A program made the position numbers and the translations under genes. Of a stretch of 64,000 nucleotides of DNA, positions 1 to 9,914 are shown one piece after another. The notes below the pieces were generated by a model. The model did no database searches. It had not been told where the DNA came from and saw nothing but the letters and a program-made list of their open reading frames with translations. The stretch is from Enterobacter sp. BIGb0383 (lineage in GTDB: Bacteria > Pseudomonadota > Gammaproteobacteria > Enterobacterales > Enterobacteriaceae). Location of the stretch: assembly GCF_003751845.1 (NCBI RefSeq), contig NZ_RJKQ01000002.1:434001-498000 (forward strand). The letters are read 5' to 3'. Position 1 is the first letter of the stretch. The number at the start of each line of letters is the position of its first letter.

Positions 1-567
1 GGTAAAGATCCAGACGCGGCGAAGGTTTCCCAGCCGCTGACTTTGCCACTCAATACAGCGCGCCGGCGTAAAGGGCACATCCTGGGCCTCCCAGCCGGGC
101 TGAACCGGGGCCAGCGGCATTTCAAGCGCGGAGACGGCATGACCGCGTCCGCCCTTCCAGCTCTGACGGTTTAGCGGATCGGCTACGGCGCGGGGCAGCA
201 GTTTTCGCCACCCTTCGCGCAGGGCCTGGCGGTCCGGGCCCGCGTCGGCAAAGGCCGCAGCGGGGAAATCATCGTCACGTTCAGAGGGGATCAGGCAGTA
301 GCTGCCGCGCCAGGTCGGTGCCAGCTGCGTCTGCCACTGCCAGATATCGGTGCCCGGCAGGCGAGCCAGAGATTGCGGCATGGCGTTCTGATGGTGGTCG
401 GTCACGCCGGTAATATAGATCCACACCCGCCGGATCGACGATGTGGCTTCGGTTCCTGACGGGTCACGCCACCAGAAGGTCACGCGGTACTGGTCGCCTT
501 CCGGCGTCCATTCAGGGCCATTTTTCGCCCGCCACCAGTCATCACTTCCTGCTGCTAACGACACCAC
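1..567 (-). CDS. fes: Enterobactin esterase Fes, N-terminal 189 codons (cut by window edge)
   Basis: Fes is the cytoplasmic esterase that hydrolyses ferric enterobactin after import, releasing iron. The visible part aligns closely with the N-terminal half of E. coli Fes as I recall it, including the stretches WWRDP, YITGVTDHHQN, RGSYC, REGWRKLLP and QSWKGGRGHAVSALEMP. The start is a GTG at 565-567: GGAG lies 8 nt upstream, and the length from there to WW matches the E. coli start exactly. An ATG slightly further upstream is in another frame and soon reaches a stop. The catalytic serine and histidine of the C-terminal hydrolase domain lie outside the window. It is divergent from fepA and shares a Fur-controlled region with it. 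Confidence 0.95.
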   Translation of the reverse strand, partial: MVSLAAGSDDWWRAKNGPEWTPEGDQYRVTFWWRDPSGTEATSSIRRVWIYITGVTDHHQNAMPQSLARLPGTDIWQWQTQLAPTWRGSYCLIPSERDDDFPAAAFADAGPDRQALREGWRKLLPRAVADPLNRQSWKGGRGHAVSALEMPLAPVQPGWEAQDVPFTPARCIEWQSQRLGNLRRVWIFT

Positions 568-614
568 CGATATAACTCCATGTTTCCAGCTAATTTTTGT
601 GTTACGTCATAGAA

Positions 615-652
615 ATAAAGATAATATTATTGATAATTATTTTCATTTGCAA
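615..652. promoter_or_regulatory. Fur-box region between divergent fes and fepA
   Basis: The fes-fepA gap (568-824) contains an AT-rich run at 620-650 reading GATAATATTATTGATAATTA followed by TTTTCATTTGC. It resembles the overlapping Fur boxes (GATAATGATAATCATTATC type) that repress the same divergent pair in E. coli. The identification rests on resemblance and on the known Fur control of these genes. I did not pick exact promoter elements. The rest of the gap is fepA leader and holds a short inverted repeat (ACGGGC/GCCCGT near 727-742). Confidence 0.75.
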
Positions 653-824
653 TAGCGTATTGGCGCGCTGTGGGAAGCGCGATTCCTGAAGATAAATCAT
701 GCCGGAGACTGCACGCCAGCCTTACGGACGGGCCACGCCCGTAGTCACCGGTCATTACCATGCAGCCAGCTCGCCCATTAGGCAAGGATACCGGGCCAGG
801 TCGCGACGAAAAGCAGGACGTACA

Positions 825-3095
825 ATGAATAAGAAGATTCACTCCCTGGCCTTGCTGGTCAATCTGGGAATTTACGGTGTGGCACTGCCTCTGCACGCAG
901 AGGAAACCACCGACGCGGCAACCGCTCATGAAGATACGATGGTGATCACCGCCGCGCAGCAAAACCTGCAGGCGCCGGGCGTATCGACCATCACCGCCGA
1001 TGAAATTCGTAAGAACCCGGCGGCTCGCGACGTCTCCGAGATTATCCGCACCATGCCGGGCGTTAACCTGACCGGTAACTCCACCAGCGGCCAGCGTGGC
1101 AACAACCGCCAGATCGATATTCGCGGTATGGGCCCGGAAAATACCCTGATCCTGATCGACGGCAAGCCGGTCACCAGCCGCAACTCTGTTCGTCTGGGCT
1201 GGCGCGGCGAGCGTGATACCCGCGGCGATACCGCCTGGGTTCCGCCGGAAATGATCGAACGTATTGAAGTCCTGCGCGGCCCGGCGGCGGCGCGCTACGG
1301 CAACGGCGCGGCCGGTGGCGTGGTCAATATCATCACCAAGAAAGCCACCGGCGAATGGCACGGCTCCTGGGATGCGTACATGAACGCCCCGGAACATAAA
1401 GACGAAGGTTCCACCCGCCGCACCAACTTTAGCCTGACCGGTCCGCTGGGCGGAGATTTCAGCTTCCGCCTTTACGGCAATATGGCGAAAACGCAGGCCG
1501 ACGCCTGGGATATTAACCAGAGCCATCGTTCTGAACGTACCGGTATCTACCAGAACACGATGCCAGCCGGTCGTGAAGGTTCTGTAAATAAAGACATTAA
1601 CGGCATGCTGCGCTGGGATTTTGCGCCGATGCAGGCGCTGGAGTTTGAATCCGGCTACAGCCGTCAGGGCAACCTCTACGCGGGCGATACCCAGAATACC
1701 AACAACGACAGCCAGGGAAGTGGCAAAAATCTTGTCCGCTCAAATTATGGTAAAGAGACCAACCGTCTCTACCGCCAGACCTATAACCTGACCTGGACGG
1801 GTGGCTGGGATAATGGCGTCACAACTAATACCTGGGGCCAGTACGAACATACCCGCAACACCCGTCTTGCCGAAGGTCTGGCAGGCGGTTTAGAAGGGTT
1901 GTTCTCCAGCAATACCTTTAATGATATCGACCTGGGTGATGTTACCCTGCACAGTGAAGTGAGCCTGCCTTTCGAACTGGGTGTTAATCAGAACCTGACC
2001 CTCGGTACTGAGTGGAACCAGCAGCTCATGAAGGATATGGCCTCGAACACCCAGGCTCTCCAGGGCGGTAATATCCCGGGCCGCAGCAGCACAGGCCGCA
2101 GCCCTTATTCACAAGCAGAGATCTTCTCTCTGTTTGCTGAAAACAATATGGAGCTGACCGACAGCACTATGCTGACCCCGGCCCTGCGTTTTGATAATCA
2201 CAGCAAAACAGGCAGTAACTGGAGCCCGTCTCTGAACCTGACTCAGGGCCTGAGCGACGACTTTACCCTGAAAATGGGGATTGCCCGCGCCTATAAAGCC
2301 CCGAGCCTGTACCAGACCAACACCGACTATATTCTCTACAGTAAGGGCCAGGGCTGCTACCGTGCCCGCCTTGACAGCAACAACAAACAAGTCGGCTGTT
2401 ATATGATGGGCAACGACAACCTGAAAGCCGAAACCAGCGTCAACAAAGAAGTCGGCCTTGAGTTTAAACACGACGACTGGCTGGCCGGTATCACCTGGTT
2501 CCGCAACGACTACCGCAATAAGATTGAAGCCGGTATGACGCCGCTGGCGGAAACCACCTTAGGCACCGTGACCACCGATATCTATCAGTGGACCAACGTG
2601 CCGAAAGCGGTGGTTGAAGGCCTGGAAGGGACGCTGAATATTCCGGTTGCCGAAACGGTCACCTGGAGCAACAACTTTACCTGGATGCTGCAGAGTAAAA
2701 ATAAATCTACCGGCGATCGCCTGTCGATTATTCCGCAGTATACGCTCAACTCAACCCTGAGCTGGCAGGTACAGGACGATCTCTCCGTTCAGTCCACCTT
2801 TACCTGGTACGGCAAACAGCAGCCGAAGAAATACGATTACCAGGCGAAGCCGGTCACCGGCTCTGCGGCTAACGAAGTCAGCCCGTACAGCATTGTTGGT
2901 CTGAGCGCGACCTGGGATGCCACTAAAAATGTCAGTCTGACCGGCGGCGTGGATAACGTCTTCGACAAGCGTCAGTGGCGTCGGGGTAATGCCCAGAGCA
3001 CCGGTGGTGATAACGGCTGGATGTATGGCGCAGGCGCAGCAACCTTTAACGAGCCGGGTCGTACCTGGTATATGAGTGTGAACACGCACTTCTAA
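825..3095 (+). CDS. fepA: Ferric enterobactin outer-membrane receptor FepA
   Basis: FepA is the TonB-dependent 22-strand beta-barrel that takes up ferric enterobactin. The protein is 756 aa from the ATG at 825, whose first residues MNKKIHSLALLVNLGIYGVA match E. coli FepA; the frame is open further upstream but that extension does not look like a signal sequence. A signal peptide ends around residue 25 (LPLHA). The TonB box DTMVIT is at about residues 37-42, and the plug follows with IDIRGMGPENTLILIDGKPV and VLRGPAAARYGNGAAGGVVNI. The chain ends in NTHF, the usual C-terminal aromatic residue of outer-membrane barrels. It is about 10 residues longer than the E. coli protein, with differences in surface-loop stretches. 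entD follows on the same strand. Confidence 0.97.
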   Translation: MNKKIHSLALLVNLGIYGVALPLHAEETTDAATAHEDTMVITAAQQNLQAPGVSTITADEIRKNPAARDVSEIIRTMPGVNLTGNSTSGQRGNNRQIDIRGMGPENTLILIDGKPVTSRNSVRLGWRGERDTRGDTAWVPPEMIERIEVLRGPAAARYGNGAAGGVVNIITKKATGEWHGSWDAYMNAPEHKDEGSTRRTNFSLTGPLGGDFSFRLYGNMAKTQADAWDINQSHRSERTGIYQNTMPAGREGSVNKDINGMLRWDFAPMQALEFESGYSRQGNLYAGDTQNTNNDSQGSGKNLVRSNYGKETNRLYRQTYNLTWTGGWDNGVTTNTWGQYEHTRNTRLAEGLAGGLEGLFSSNTFNDIDLGDVTLHSEVSLPFELGVNQNLTLGTEWNQQLMKDMASNTQALQGGNIPGRSSTGRSPYSQAEIFSLFAENNMELTDSTMLTPALRFDNHSKTGSNWSPSLNLTQGLSDDFTLKMGIARAYKAPSLYQTNTDYILYSKGQGCYRARLDSNNKQVGCYMMGNDNLKAETSVNKEVGLEFKHDDWLAGITWFRNDYRNKIEAGMTPLAETTLGTVTTDIYQWTNVPKAVVEGLEGTLNIPVAETVTWSNNFTWMLQSKNKSTGDRLSIIPQYTLNSTLSWQVQDDLSVQSTFTWYGKQQPKKYDYQAKPVTGSAANEVSPYSIVGLSATWDATKNVSLTGGVDNVFDKRQWRRGNAQSTGGDNGWMYGAGAATFNEPGRTWYMSVNTHF

Positions 3096-3105
3096 TCCCC
3101 ATCCG

Positions 3106-3127
3106 CCCCTCTTCTCACGAAGAGGGG
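3106..3127 (+). terminator. Hairpin between fepA and entD (attenuator-like)
   Basis: CCCCTCTTC and GAAGAGGGG form a perfect 9-bp stem around TCAC. No T-run follows, so it is more likely an intercistronic attenuator or mRNA stabiliser than a full terminator. It lies just ahead of the entD ribosome site GGGAG at 3130-3134. Confidence 0.5.
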
Positions 3128-3140
3128 CCGGGAGTTCCCC

Positions 3141-3785
3141 ATGCATACCCGGCATCACACCCTCGTCTTCTCCGGATTTACCCTACATCGCATCGATTTT
3201 GATCCCACGACCTTTTTGCAAACGGACCTGCTGTGGCTACCGCACCATACCAGCCTTGCCACCGCAGGACGCAAGCGCCGGGCGGAACATCTGGCCGGGC
3301 GTATCGCGGCGGTGCATGCGTTAACGGCGTTCGGTGAAAAAAACGTGCCCGGCATCGGTGAAAACAGAGAGCCGCTCTGGCCTGCAGAACTGCACGGCAG
3401 TATCACCCACTGCGGGACCACGGCGCTGGCGCTGGTCGCCCGGCAGCCGGTAGGCATCGATCTGGAAACGGTATTCACGCCAGAATTGGCCGAAGAACTG
3501 GCGGCAGAGATGGTGACGCCAGAAGAGCGTCAGCGCCTGGAGGAGAGCGGACTGCCTTTCCCCCTGGCGCTGACGGTCGCATTTTCGGCAAAAGAGAGCC
3601 TGTATAAAGCCTTCTCGCCGTTAGCTAAAGCGCTGCCCGGATTTACCAGCGTCAGGGTCATCGCCATTGATGCCCGGCAGATAACCCTGACCTGTCTGGC
3701 CGACTTCTCCCCGCAGCTGGCGGGAACCTCCCTGTCGGTTGCCTGGGTTCAGGACCACCAGCAGGTGATTACCCTCGCCAGCTGA
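3141..3785 (+). CDS. entD: 4'-phosphopantetheinyl transferase EntD
   Basis: EntD moves phosphopantetheine from CoA onto the carrier domains of EntB and EntF, activating enterobactin synthesis. The 214-aa protein aligns along its length with E. coli EntD. Family motifs are visible: LAGRIAAV near residue 51, SITHCG near 87, the metal-binding GIDLE near 105 and FSAKES near 148. The start at 3141 has GGGAG upstream. It lies 45 nt after fepA and is probably co-transcribed with it. The stop is only 2 nt from the end of the convergent betT gene; in E. coli K-12 the neighbour on this side is the ybdK region, so the bet genes are inserted here. Confidence 0.95.
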   Translation: MHTRHHTLVFSGFTLHRIDFDPTTFLQTDLLWLPHHTSLATAGRKRRAEHLAGRIAAVHALTAFGEKNVPGIGENREPLWPAELHGSITHCGTTALALVARQPVGIDLETVFTPELAEELAAEMVTPEERQRLEESGLPFPLALTVAFSAKESLYKAFSPLAKALPGFTSVRVIAIDARQITLTCLADFSPQLAGTSLSVAWVQDHQQVITLAS

Positions 3786-3787
3786 TA

Positions 3788-5821
3788 TCACATCCCCGGG
3801 AACGTCACGCTATTCCCCGGCGCTTCCCGGTGCAGATGGATAAAGTTCAGGTGCCGCTCGTACTGGTCGAGGATATCGGTGATCACCTGTTCTTTACTGT
3901 AATCCATCAGATCGTTACCCAGACTGCCCTCCAGCAGGAAGGTTTCCAGCCGGTAATAGTGAGACTTACCGCTGCGTGCCCGTCCGGTAAAGCCAGGAAT
4001 GGTGTACTGTCGCGGCCAGACCTGATAAACGAAATTATGCTCATCGCCCAGGTTGACCAGCAGTTCCAGATGGCCCAGATTTTCCTCTTCTTCCGGCGGC
4101 AGGCTATGTAACTCCACCTGTGCACCGCGCAGCTTCAGCTCCTGAGCTACCTCTTCCATGGCCGGGAAACAGACCGTCTCCATCATCTGGCGGGTGTAGC
4201 GGGTGCCAGGATAGTTCATCAAACGCGAGAGACGTTTCTTCCAGCTCAGTCGGTCCTGCACGCCCATAGGTCGTGGAGCCGTATGGCGGCTGGCGCTGGC
4301 GCGGCGGTAATCCTCAATCTTCAGGGATTTATAGAGCCCGGCCATCACAAAGAAGATCACAAAGCTAAACGGCAGGCCCATGATCACCGTGGTATTTTGC
4401 AGCGCCGAAATCCCGTTGGTCATCAGCATCCCGAGGGTCAACAGGCCAATCACCACCGACCAGAAGATACGCAGCCAGTTCGGCGCATCGCTGTTGATAT
4501 CCTTCAGCTTCGAGGTGAAGTTCCCCAGCACCAGCGCGCCGGAGTCGGCGGAGGTGACGTAGAACAGCAGACCGGTAATGGTCGCCACCGACGCGCTAAA
4601 GGTAAACGCCGGATACTGCGCCAGCAGACTGTAGAACCCACGTTCAGGGTGAGCCATCGCCTCCTCGGCAAAACCCGCATCGCCGTGAATGATCTCGTAC
4701 AGGGCACTGTTCCCGAAGACCGACAGCCACAGCAGCGTAAAGGTAAACGGAATAATCAGCGTGCCGAGCACAAACTGGCGGATGGTACGCCCACGGGAAA
4801 TGCGCGCCAGGAACAGGCCAACAAACGGTGACCAGGCCACCCACCAGGCCCAGAAGAACAGGGTCCAGCTGTTCATCCACTCCACCGGACGATCGAAAGC
4901 GAAGCTGTTAAGGGTCATCCCCATAAAGCGATTCACATAGTCGCCAACGTTGAGCACCAGCGCGTTGAGCAGGAACGAGGTATCGCCCATAAAGAGGACG
5001 AACAGGATCAGGCCCAGGGCCAGCACCACATTCAGCTCGGAGAGAATACGGATGCCTTTATCGACGCCGGATGTCACCGAAATCGTGGCGATAATCACCG
5101 ACAGCGCAATCAGCGCCGCTTTGGCCGCCATCGAGTCCGGGATATCAAACAGCACGCTCAGGCCGTAGTTAAGCTGCACCACGCCGATCCCGAGGGTTGT
5201 GGCGATCCCGAAGATAGTGCCGATCACCGCAGCAATATCCACGCTGTGGCCGATAGGCCCGTTAATCTTTTTGCCAAAGATCGGGTACAGCGCCGAGCGA
5301 ATGGTGAGCGGCAGATTATAACGATAGCTGAAGTAGCCCAGCGCCATGCCCATCAGGGCGTACATGGCCCAGCCGGTCAGACCGTAGTGGAACATCGTCC
5401 AGACCATCGCCTGGCGCGCTGCTTCGATGGTTTGACCCGCGCCTTCCGGCGGCTGCATATACTGAGTGACCGGTTCGGCAACGGAGAAGAACATCAGGTC
5501 GATACCGATCCCGGCGGCAAACAGCATCGCCGCCCAGCTCAACAGGCTGAACTCGGGCTTTGACTGCTCCGGACCCAGCTTGACCGAGCCAAAGCGGGAA
5601 CAGGCGATACAGACCACAAACACAATATAGAGCGTGGCGGCCAGCAGGTAGTACCAGCCAAAAGTGGAAGAGACCCAGTTCAGCGTGCGGCCAATCCACA
5701 GCGCAGAAAAGTCACGGAAGAAAATGGTGCACAGGGAAAACAACAAAATCAGTCCTGCCGAGGTGTAGAAAACCACCGGATTGATTTTGTCCTTTTCTCT
5801 GGTATTCGTCAGATTCGTCAT
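3788..5821 (-). CDS. betT: High-affinity choline transporter BetT
   Basis: BetT is a proton-driven choline importer of the BCCT family in the inner membrane. It supplies substrate to BetA and BetB when the cell makes glycine betaine under osmotic stress. The 677-aa length equals that of E. coli BetT and most of the sequence is nearly identical to it. Visible parts are REKDKINPVVFYTSAG at the N-terminus, AAGIGIDLMFFSVAEPVTQY near residue 100, and the tryptophan-rich BCCT segment around residues 310-345. A hydrophilic cytoplasmic tail of about 150 residues follows the last membrane segment; in E. coli this tail is linked to osmosensing. It is divergent from betI. Confidence 0.97.
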   Translation of the reverse strand: MTNLTNTREKDKINPVVFYTSAGLILLFSLCTIFFRDFSALWIGRTLNWVSSTFGWYYLLAATLYIVFVVCIACSRFGSVKLGPEQSKPEFSLLSWAAMLFAAGIGIDLMFFSVAEPVTQYMQPPEGAGQTIEAARQAMVWTMFHYGLTGWAMYALMGMALGYFSYRYNLPLTIRSALYPIFGKKINGPIGHSVDIAAVIGTIFGIATTLGIGVVQLNYGLSVLFDIPDSMAAKAALIALSVIIATISVTSGVDKGIRILSELNVVLALGLILFVLFMGDTSFLLNALVLNVGDYVNRFMGMTLNSFAFDRPVEWMNSWTLFFWAWWVAWSPFVGLFLARISRGRTIRQFVLGTLIIPFTFTLLWLSVFGNSALYEIIHGDAGFAEEAMAHPERGFYSLLAQYPAFTFSASVATITGLLFYVTSADSGALVLGNFTSKLKDINSDAPNWLRIFWSVVIGLLTLGMLMTNGISALQNTTVIMGLPFSFVIFFVMAGLYKSLKIEDYRRASASRHTAPRPMGVQDRLSWKKRLSRLMNYPGTRYTRQMMETVCFPAMEEVAQELKLRGAQVELHSLPPEEEENLGHLELLVNLGDEHNFVYQVWPRQYTIPGFTGRARSGKSHYYRLETFLLEGSLGNDLMDYSKEQVITDILDQYERHLNFIHLHREAPGNSVTFPGM

Positions 5822-6034
5822 CGATTACCTCAGACTAAGTAACGGTGACTACTCAGATGAGCAGCTAATGATTTTAAGTAGAAAAACGAGAAATCCATTT
5901 TTAACAAAATTGAAATAAAACCCTACTGTTAAAAATGACTTTAGAAATAATATATTGATTCAATTCATTTTTATTTACACCCCTTAACCATACACATCCT
6001 TACATAAGCTTAAATCCGTAACAATTAATACACA

Positions 6035-6060
6035 TTTTATATTGAACGTCCAATCAAAAA
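6035..6060. promoter_or_regulatory. Candidate BetI operator in the betT-betI intergenic region
   Basis: The 283-nt divergent region 5822-6104 is AT-rich and contains ATTGAACGTCCAAT at 6041-6054, a near-palindrome centred on ACGT. It resembles, from memory, the BetI-protected sequence between E. coli betT and betI. No exact promoter was assigned. Confidence 0.5.
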
Positions 6061-6104
6061 ACGCTTTAATAGATTAACGAAAGTGATGAAAAGAGCCTGT
6101 AGCG

Positions 6105-6698
6105 ATGCCAAAAGTGGGGATGCAGCCGATACGTCGGCGTCAGTTAATTGATGCCACGCTTGCCGCCATTAATGAGGTGGGAATGCACGATGCGACTATC
6201 GCGCAAATTGCCCGTCGGGCGGGTGTCTCCACCGGGATCATCAGTCACTACTTCAGGGATAAAAATGGCCTGCTGGAAGCGACGATGCGCGATATCACCG
6301 GCCAGCTTCGTCATGCGGTGCTCAGTCGCCTGCACGCCCTGCCCGACGCCAGCGCAGAAGAGCGACTGCGCGCTATCGTGGCGGGCAACTTTGACGATAG
6401 CCAGATTGGCGGCGCGGCGATGAACGCCTGGCTGGCGTTCTGGGCCAGCAGCATGCATCAGCCGATGCTGTTTCGCCTGCAGCAGGTCAGCAGCAAACGC
6501 CTGCTGTCCAACCTGGTCAGCGAGTTCAGCCGCGAGCTCCCTCGCGAACAGGCACAGGAAGCAGGCTACGGCCTGGCGGCGCTGATCGACGGTCTGTGGC
6601 TGCGCGCCGCCCTGAGCGGCAAACCGCTGGATCGCAACCGCGCAGAGGCTCTGACCCATCATTTTATTCGTCAGCATTTGCTGACCGACACCGACTAA
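6105..6698 (+). CDS. betI: TetR-family choline-responsive repressor BetI
   Basis: BetI represses betT and betIBA and is relieved by choline. The 197-aa protein starts [19 protein letters not shown] and aligns with E. coli BetI throughout. The TetR helix-turn-helix is at about residues 31-53 ([20 protein letters not shown]). The conserved ligand-domain stretch [16 protein letters not shown] follows, then [43 protein letters not shown] in two blocks. It is the first gene of betIBA, 13 nt before betB. Confidence 0.96.
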   Translation: MPKVGMQPIRRRQLIDATLAAINEVGMHDATIAQIARRAGVSTGIISHYFRDKNGLLEATMRDITGQLRHAVLSRLHALPDASAEERLRAIVAGNFDDSQIGGAAMNAWLAFWASSMHQPMLFRLQQVSSKRLLSNLVSEFSRELPREQAQEAGYGLAALIDGLWLRAALSGKPLDRNRAEALTHHFIRQHLLTDTD

Positions 6699-6711
6699 GC
6701 GAGGAGAAATT

Positions 6712-8184
6712 ATGTCCCGAATGGCCGAGCAACAGCTTTATATCGACGGTCGCTACACCGCCGCCACCAGCGGCAACACCTTCGATACCATTAACCCGGC
6801 AAACGGCGAAGTCCTGGCAAGCGTCCAGGCCGCTGGCCGCGAGGATGTCGACCGCGCCGTACAGAGTGCCCAACGCGGACAAAAAATCTGGGCCGCCATG
6901 AGCGCGATGGAGCGCTCCCGCATTCTGCGCCGCGCCGTGGAGATCCTGCGCGAACGCAATGATGAGCTGGCTAAGCTGGAAACCCTCGACACCGGCAAAG
7001 CGTATTCCGAAACCGCCAGCGTCGATATTGTGACCGGCGCGGACGTGCTGGAGTATTACGCCGGGCTTATCCCCGCGCTGGAAGGCAGTCAGATCCCGCT
7101 GCGCGACACCTCATTCGTCTATACCCGCCGCGAACCGCTGGGCGTAGTAGCAGGCATTGGCGCATGGAACTACCCGATTCAGATTGCCCTGTGGAAATCG
7201 GCTCCGGCGCTGGCAGCAGGCAACGCGATGATCTTCAAGCCAAGCGAAGTGACGCCGCTTACCGCCCTCAAGCTTGCGGAGATCTACACCGAAGCTGGCC
7301 TGCCGGACGGCGTGTTTAACGTGCTGCCAGGACTCGGTGCCGAAACGGGCCAGTTCCTGACCGAGCATCCGGGTATCGCCAAAGTCTCCTTTACCGGCGG
7401 CGTCGCCAGCGGCAAAAAAGTGATGGCGAATTCGGCGGCCTCGTCCCTGAAAGAGGTGACGATGGAGCTGGGCGGCAAATCGCCGCTGGTGATTTTCGAC
7501 GATGCGGACCTGGATCTCGCCGCCGATATCGCCATGATGGCCAACTTTTTCAGCTCCGGTCAGGTCTGCACCAACGGCACCAGGGTTTTTGTACCCGCGA
7601 AATTTAAGAACGAATTTGAGCAGAAAATCGTTGAGCGCGTGGGCCGCATTCGTGCGGGCGATCTGTTCGATGAAAACACCAACTTTGGCCCGCTTGTCAG
7701 CTTCCCCCATCGCGACAACGTGCTGCGCTATATCGCCAAAGGTAAAGAAGAAGGTGCAACGCTGCTTTGCGGCGGCGACGTGCTGAAAGGCGAAGGCTTT
7801 GATAACGGCGCCTGGGTTGCCCCGACCGTGTTCACCGACTGCACGGACAAGATGACCATCGTGCGGGAAGAGATTTTCGGGCCGGTGATGTCCATCCTCA
7901 CCTATGAAAGCGATGAAGAAGCGATTCGCCGCGCCAACGACACGGATTACGGCCTTGCAGCAGGCGTTGTCACCGCCGATCTGAACCGTGCGCACAGCGC
8001 CATTCATCAGCTCGAAGCGGGTATCTGCTGGATCAACACCTGGGGCGAATCCCCGGCAGAGATGCCGGTGGGCGGCTACAAACATTCCGGTATTGGCCGC
8101 GAAAACGGGGTAATGACGCTTCAGAGTTATACCCAGGTGAAGTCCATCCAGGTTGAGATGGGTAAATTCCAGTCCATATTTTAA
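6712..8184 (+). CDS. betB: Betaine aldehyde dehydrogenase BetB
   Basis: BetB oxidises betaine aldehyde to glycine betaine with NAD(P)+. The 490-aa length matches E. coli BetB. Catalytic residues of the aldehyde dehydrogenase family fall at their usual places: GAWNYP near 150, FTGG near 227, Glu252 in MELGGK and the nucleophile Cys286 in GQVCTNG. The start ATG at 6712 is preceded by GAGGAG. It is followed after 13 nt by betA. Confidence 0.97.
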   Translation: MSRMAEQQLYIDGRYTAATSGNTFDTINPANGEVLASVQAAGREDVDRAVQSAQRGQKIWAAMSAMERSRILRRAVEILRERNDELAKLETLDTGKAYSETASVDIVTGADVLEYYAGLIPALEGSQIPLRDTSFVYTRREPLGVVAGIGAWNYPIQIALWKSAPALAAGNAMIFKPSEVTPLTALKLAEIYTEAGLPDGVFNVLPGLGAETGQFLTEHPGIAKVSFTGGVASGKKVMANSAASSLKEVTMELGGKSPLVIFDDADLDLAADIAMMANFFSSGQVCTNGTRVFVPAKFKNEFEQKIVERVGRIRAGDLFDENTNFGPLVSFPHRDNVLRYIAKGKEEGATLLCGGDVLKGEGFDNGAWVAPTVFTDCTDKMTIVREEIFGPVMSILTYESDEEAIRRANDTDYGLAAGVVTADLNRAHSAIHQLEAGICWINTWGESPAEMPVGGYKHSGIGRENGVMTLQSYTQVKSIQVEMGKFQSIF

Positions 8185-8197
8185 CCGGGAGGTTTTT

Positions 8198-9871
8198 TTG
8201 CAATTTGACTACATTATTATCGGAGCCGGCTCCGCCGGTAACGTACTGGCAACCCGACTGACGGAAGATCCTGATACTACCGTGCTTCTGCTGGAAGCGG
8301 GCGGCCCGGATTACCGACTCGATTTTCGTACCCAGATGCCCGCAGCGCTGGCGTTCCCGCTGCAGGGTAAGCGCTATAATTGGGCCTATGAAACCGAGCC
8401 GGAACCGCATATGAATAACCGTCGTATGGAGTGCGGCCGCGGCAAAGGTCTGGGTGGTTCATCCCTGATTAACGGCATGTGCTACATTCGCGGTAACGCG
8501 ATGGATCTCGACAACTGGGCCGCAGCTCAGGGTCTGGAAAACTGGACCTACGCCGACTGTCTGCCTTACTACCGCAAGGCGGAAACCCGCGATATCGGCG
8601 CCAATGATTATCACGGTGCCGACGGTCCGGTCAGCGTGACCACGCCGAAGAAAGACAACAACCCGCTGTTCCACGCCATGGTGGAAGCCGGGGTGCAGGC
8701 CGGATATCCGCGCACGGACGATCTTAACGGCTATCAGCAGGAAGGTTTTGGTCCGATGGACCGTACCGTCACGCCGAAAGGCCGCCGCGCCAGCACCGCT
8801 CGTGGCTATCTTGACCAGGCAAAACCGCGTCCGAACCTGACGATTATTACCCACGCCATGACCGACCATATTCTCTTCGAAGAGAAGCGCGCCGTTGGCG
8901 TAGAGTGGCTGGAAGGCGACAGTACAATACCGTCGCGGGCCACGGCACGCAAAGAGGTCCTGCTGTGCGCGGGCGCGATTGCGTCACCGCAGATCCTGCA
9001 GCGTTCCGGTGTCGGCAGTGCCGCACTTCTGGAACAGGTCGGCGTGCCGCTGGTACACGACCTGCCAGGCGTCGGGGAAAACCTGCAGGACCATCTGGAG
9101 ATGTATCTGCAGTATGAATGCACCCAGCCGGTCTCGCTCTACCCTGCCCTGCAGATGCACAACCAGCCGAAAATTGGCGCGGAGTGGCTGTTTAACGGCA
9201 CCGGCGTCGGCGCCAGCAATCACTTTGAAGCCGGCGGCTTTATCCGCAGCCGCAGTGAGTTTGCCTGGCCGAATATTCAGTATCACTTCCTCCCGGTGGC
9301 GATTAACTACAACGGCTCCAACGCGGTAAAAGAGCACGGCTTCCAGTGTCACGTTGGCTCCATGCGCTCCCCGAGCCGTGGGCACGTGCAGCTGACGTCG
9401 CGCAACCCGCACGATGCGCCCGCAATTCTGTTTAATTACATGTCCAGCGAGCAGGACTGGAATGAGTTCCGTGACGCTATCCGTATCACCCGGGAGATTA
9501 TCAACCAGCCCGCGCTGGATGCTTATCGCGGTCGGGAGATCAGTCCCGGTATCGAATGCCAGACGGATGAACAGCTGGATGCCTTTGTCCGCGACCACGC
9601 CGAAACCGCCTTCCACCCGTGTGGCACCTGCAAAATGGGCTATGACGAGATGGCCGTGGTGGATAACGAAGGACGGGTTCACGGGATGCGGGGATTAAGA
9701 GTGGTGGACGCCTCGATTATGCCGCAGATTGTGACCGGCAACCTGAACGCCACCACGATTATGATCGGGGAAAAAATCGCCGACGCCATTCGCGGTAAGG
9801 TGCTGCCGAGAAGCGACGCGCCGTACTATGTGGCCGGAGACGCACCGGCGCGGAAAACGCCGCTGCGTTAA
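8198..9871 (+). CDS. betA: Choline dehydrogenase BetA (TTG start)
   Basis: BetA is an FAD enzyme of the GMC oxidoreductase family that oxidises choline to betaine aldehyde. I place the start at TTG 8198-8200: the protein then begins [20 protein letters not shown] as in E. coli BetA, and GGGAGG sits 5 nt upstream. A longer reading from an ATG inside the end of betB lacks such support. The product is 557 aa. Visible motifs are the N-terminal FAD-binding GAGSAG, the GMC signatures [15 protein letters not shown] (near 80-95) and [15 protein letters not shown] (near 255-270), and the catalytic-histidine region [10 protein letters not shown] (near 465). A bidirectional terminator follows. Confidence 0.95.
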   Translation: MQFDYIIIGAGSAGNVLATRLTEDPDTTVLLLEAGGPDYRLDFRTQMPAALAFPLQGKRYNWAYETEPEPHMNNRRMECGRGKGLGGSSLINGMCYIRGNAMDLDNWAAAQGLENWTYADCLPYYRKAETRDIGANDYHGADGPVSVTTPKKDNNPLFHAMVEAGVQAGYPRTDDLNGYQQEGFGPMDRTVTPKGRRASTARGYLDQAKPRPNLTIITHAMTDHILFEEKRAVGVEWLEGDSTIPSRATARKEVLLCAGAIASPQILQRSGVGSAALLEQVGVPLVHDLPGVGENLQDHLEMYLQYECTQPVSLYPALQMHNQPKIGAEWLFNGTGVGASNHFEAGGFIRSRSEFAWPNIQYHFLPVAINYNGSNAVKEHGFQCHVGSMRSPSRGHVQLTSRNPHDAPAILFNYMSSEQDWNEFRDAIRITREIINQPALDAYRGREISPGIECQTDEQLDAFVRDHAETAFHPCGTCKMGYDEMAVVDNEGRVHGMRGLRVVDASIMPQIVTGNLNATTIMIGEKIADAIRGKVLPRSDAPYYVAGDAPARKTPLR

Positions 9872-9875
9872 CCAG

Positions 9876-9908
9876 ATAAAGCCTGCATTGCGCAGGCTTT
9901 TCTTTTAT
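9876..9908. terminator. Terminator between convergent betA and the transketolase gene
   Basis: GCCTGC (9881-9886) and GCAGGC (9892-9897) form a stem with a 5-nt loop. It is flanked by AAA on the left and TTTTCTTTT on the right. A U-tract follows in the betA direction, and the A-rich flank gives a weaker one for the opposite strand. Confidence 0.8.
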
Positions 9909-9914
9909 TCGCAG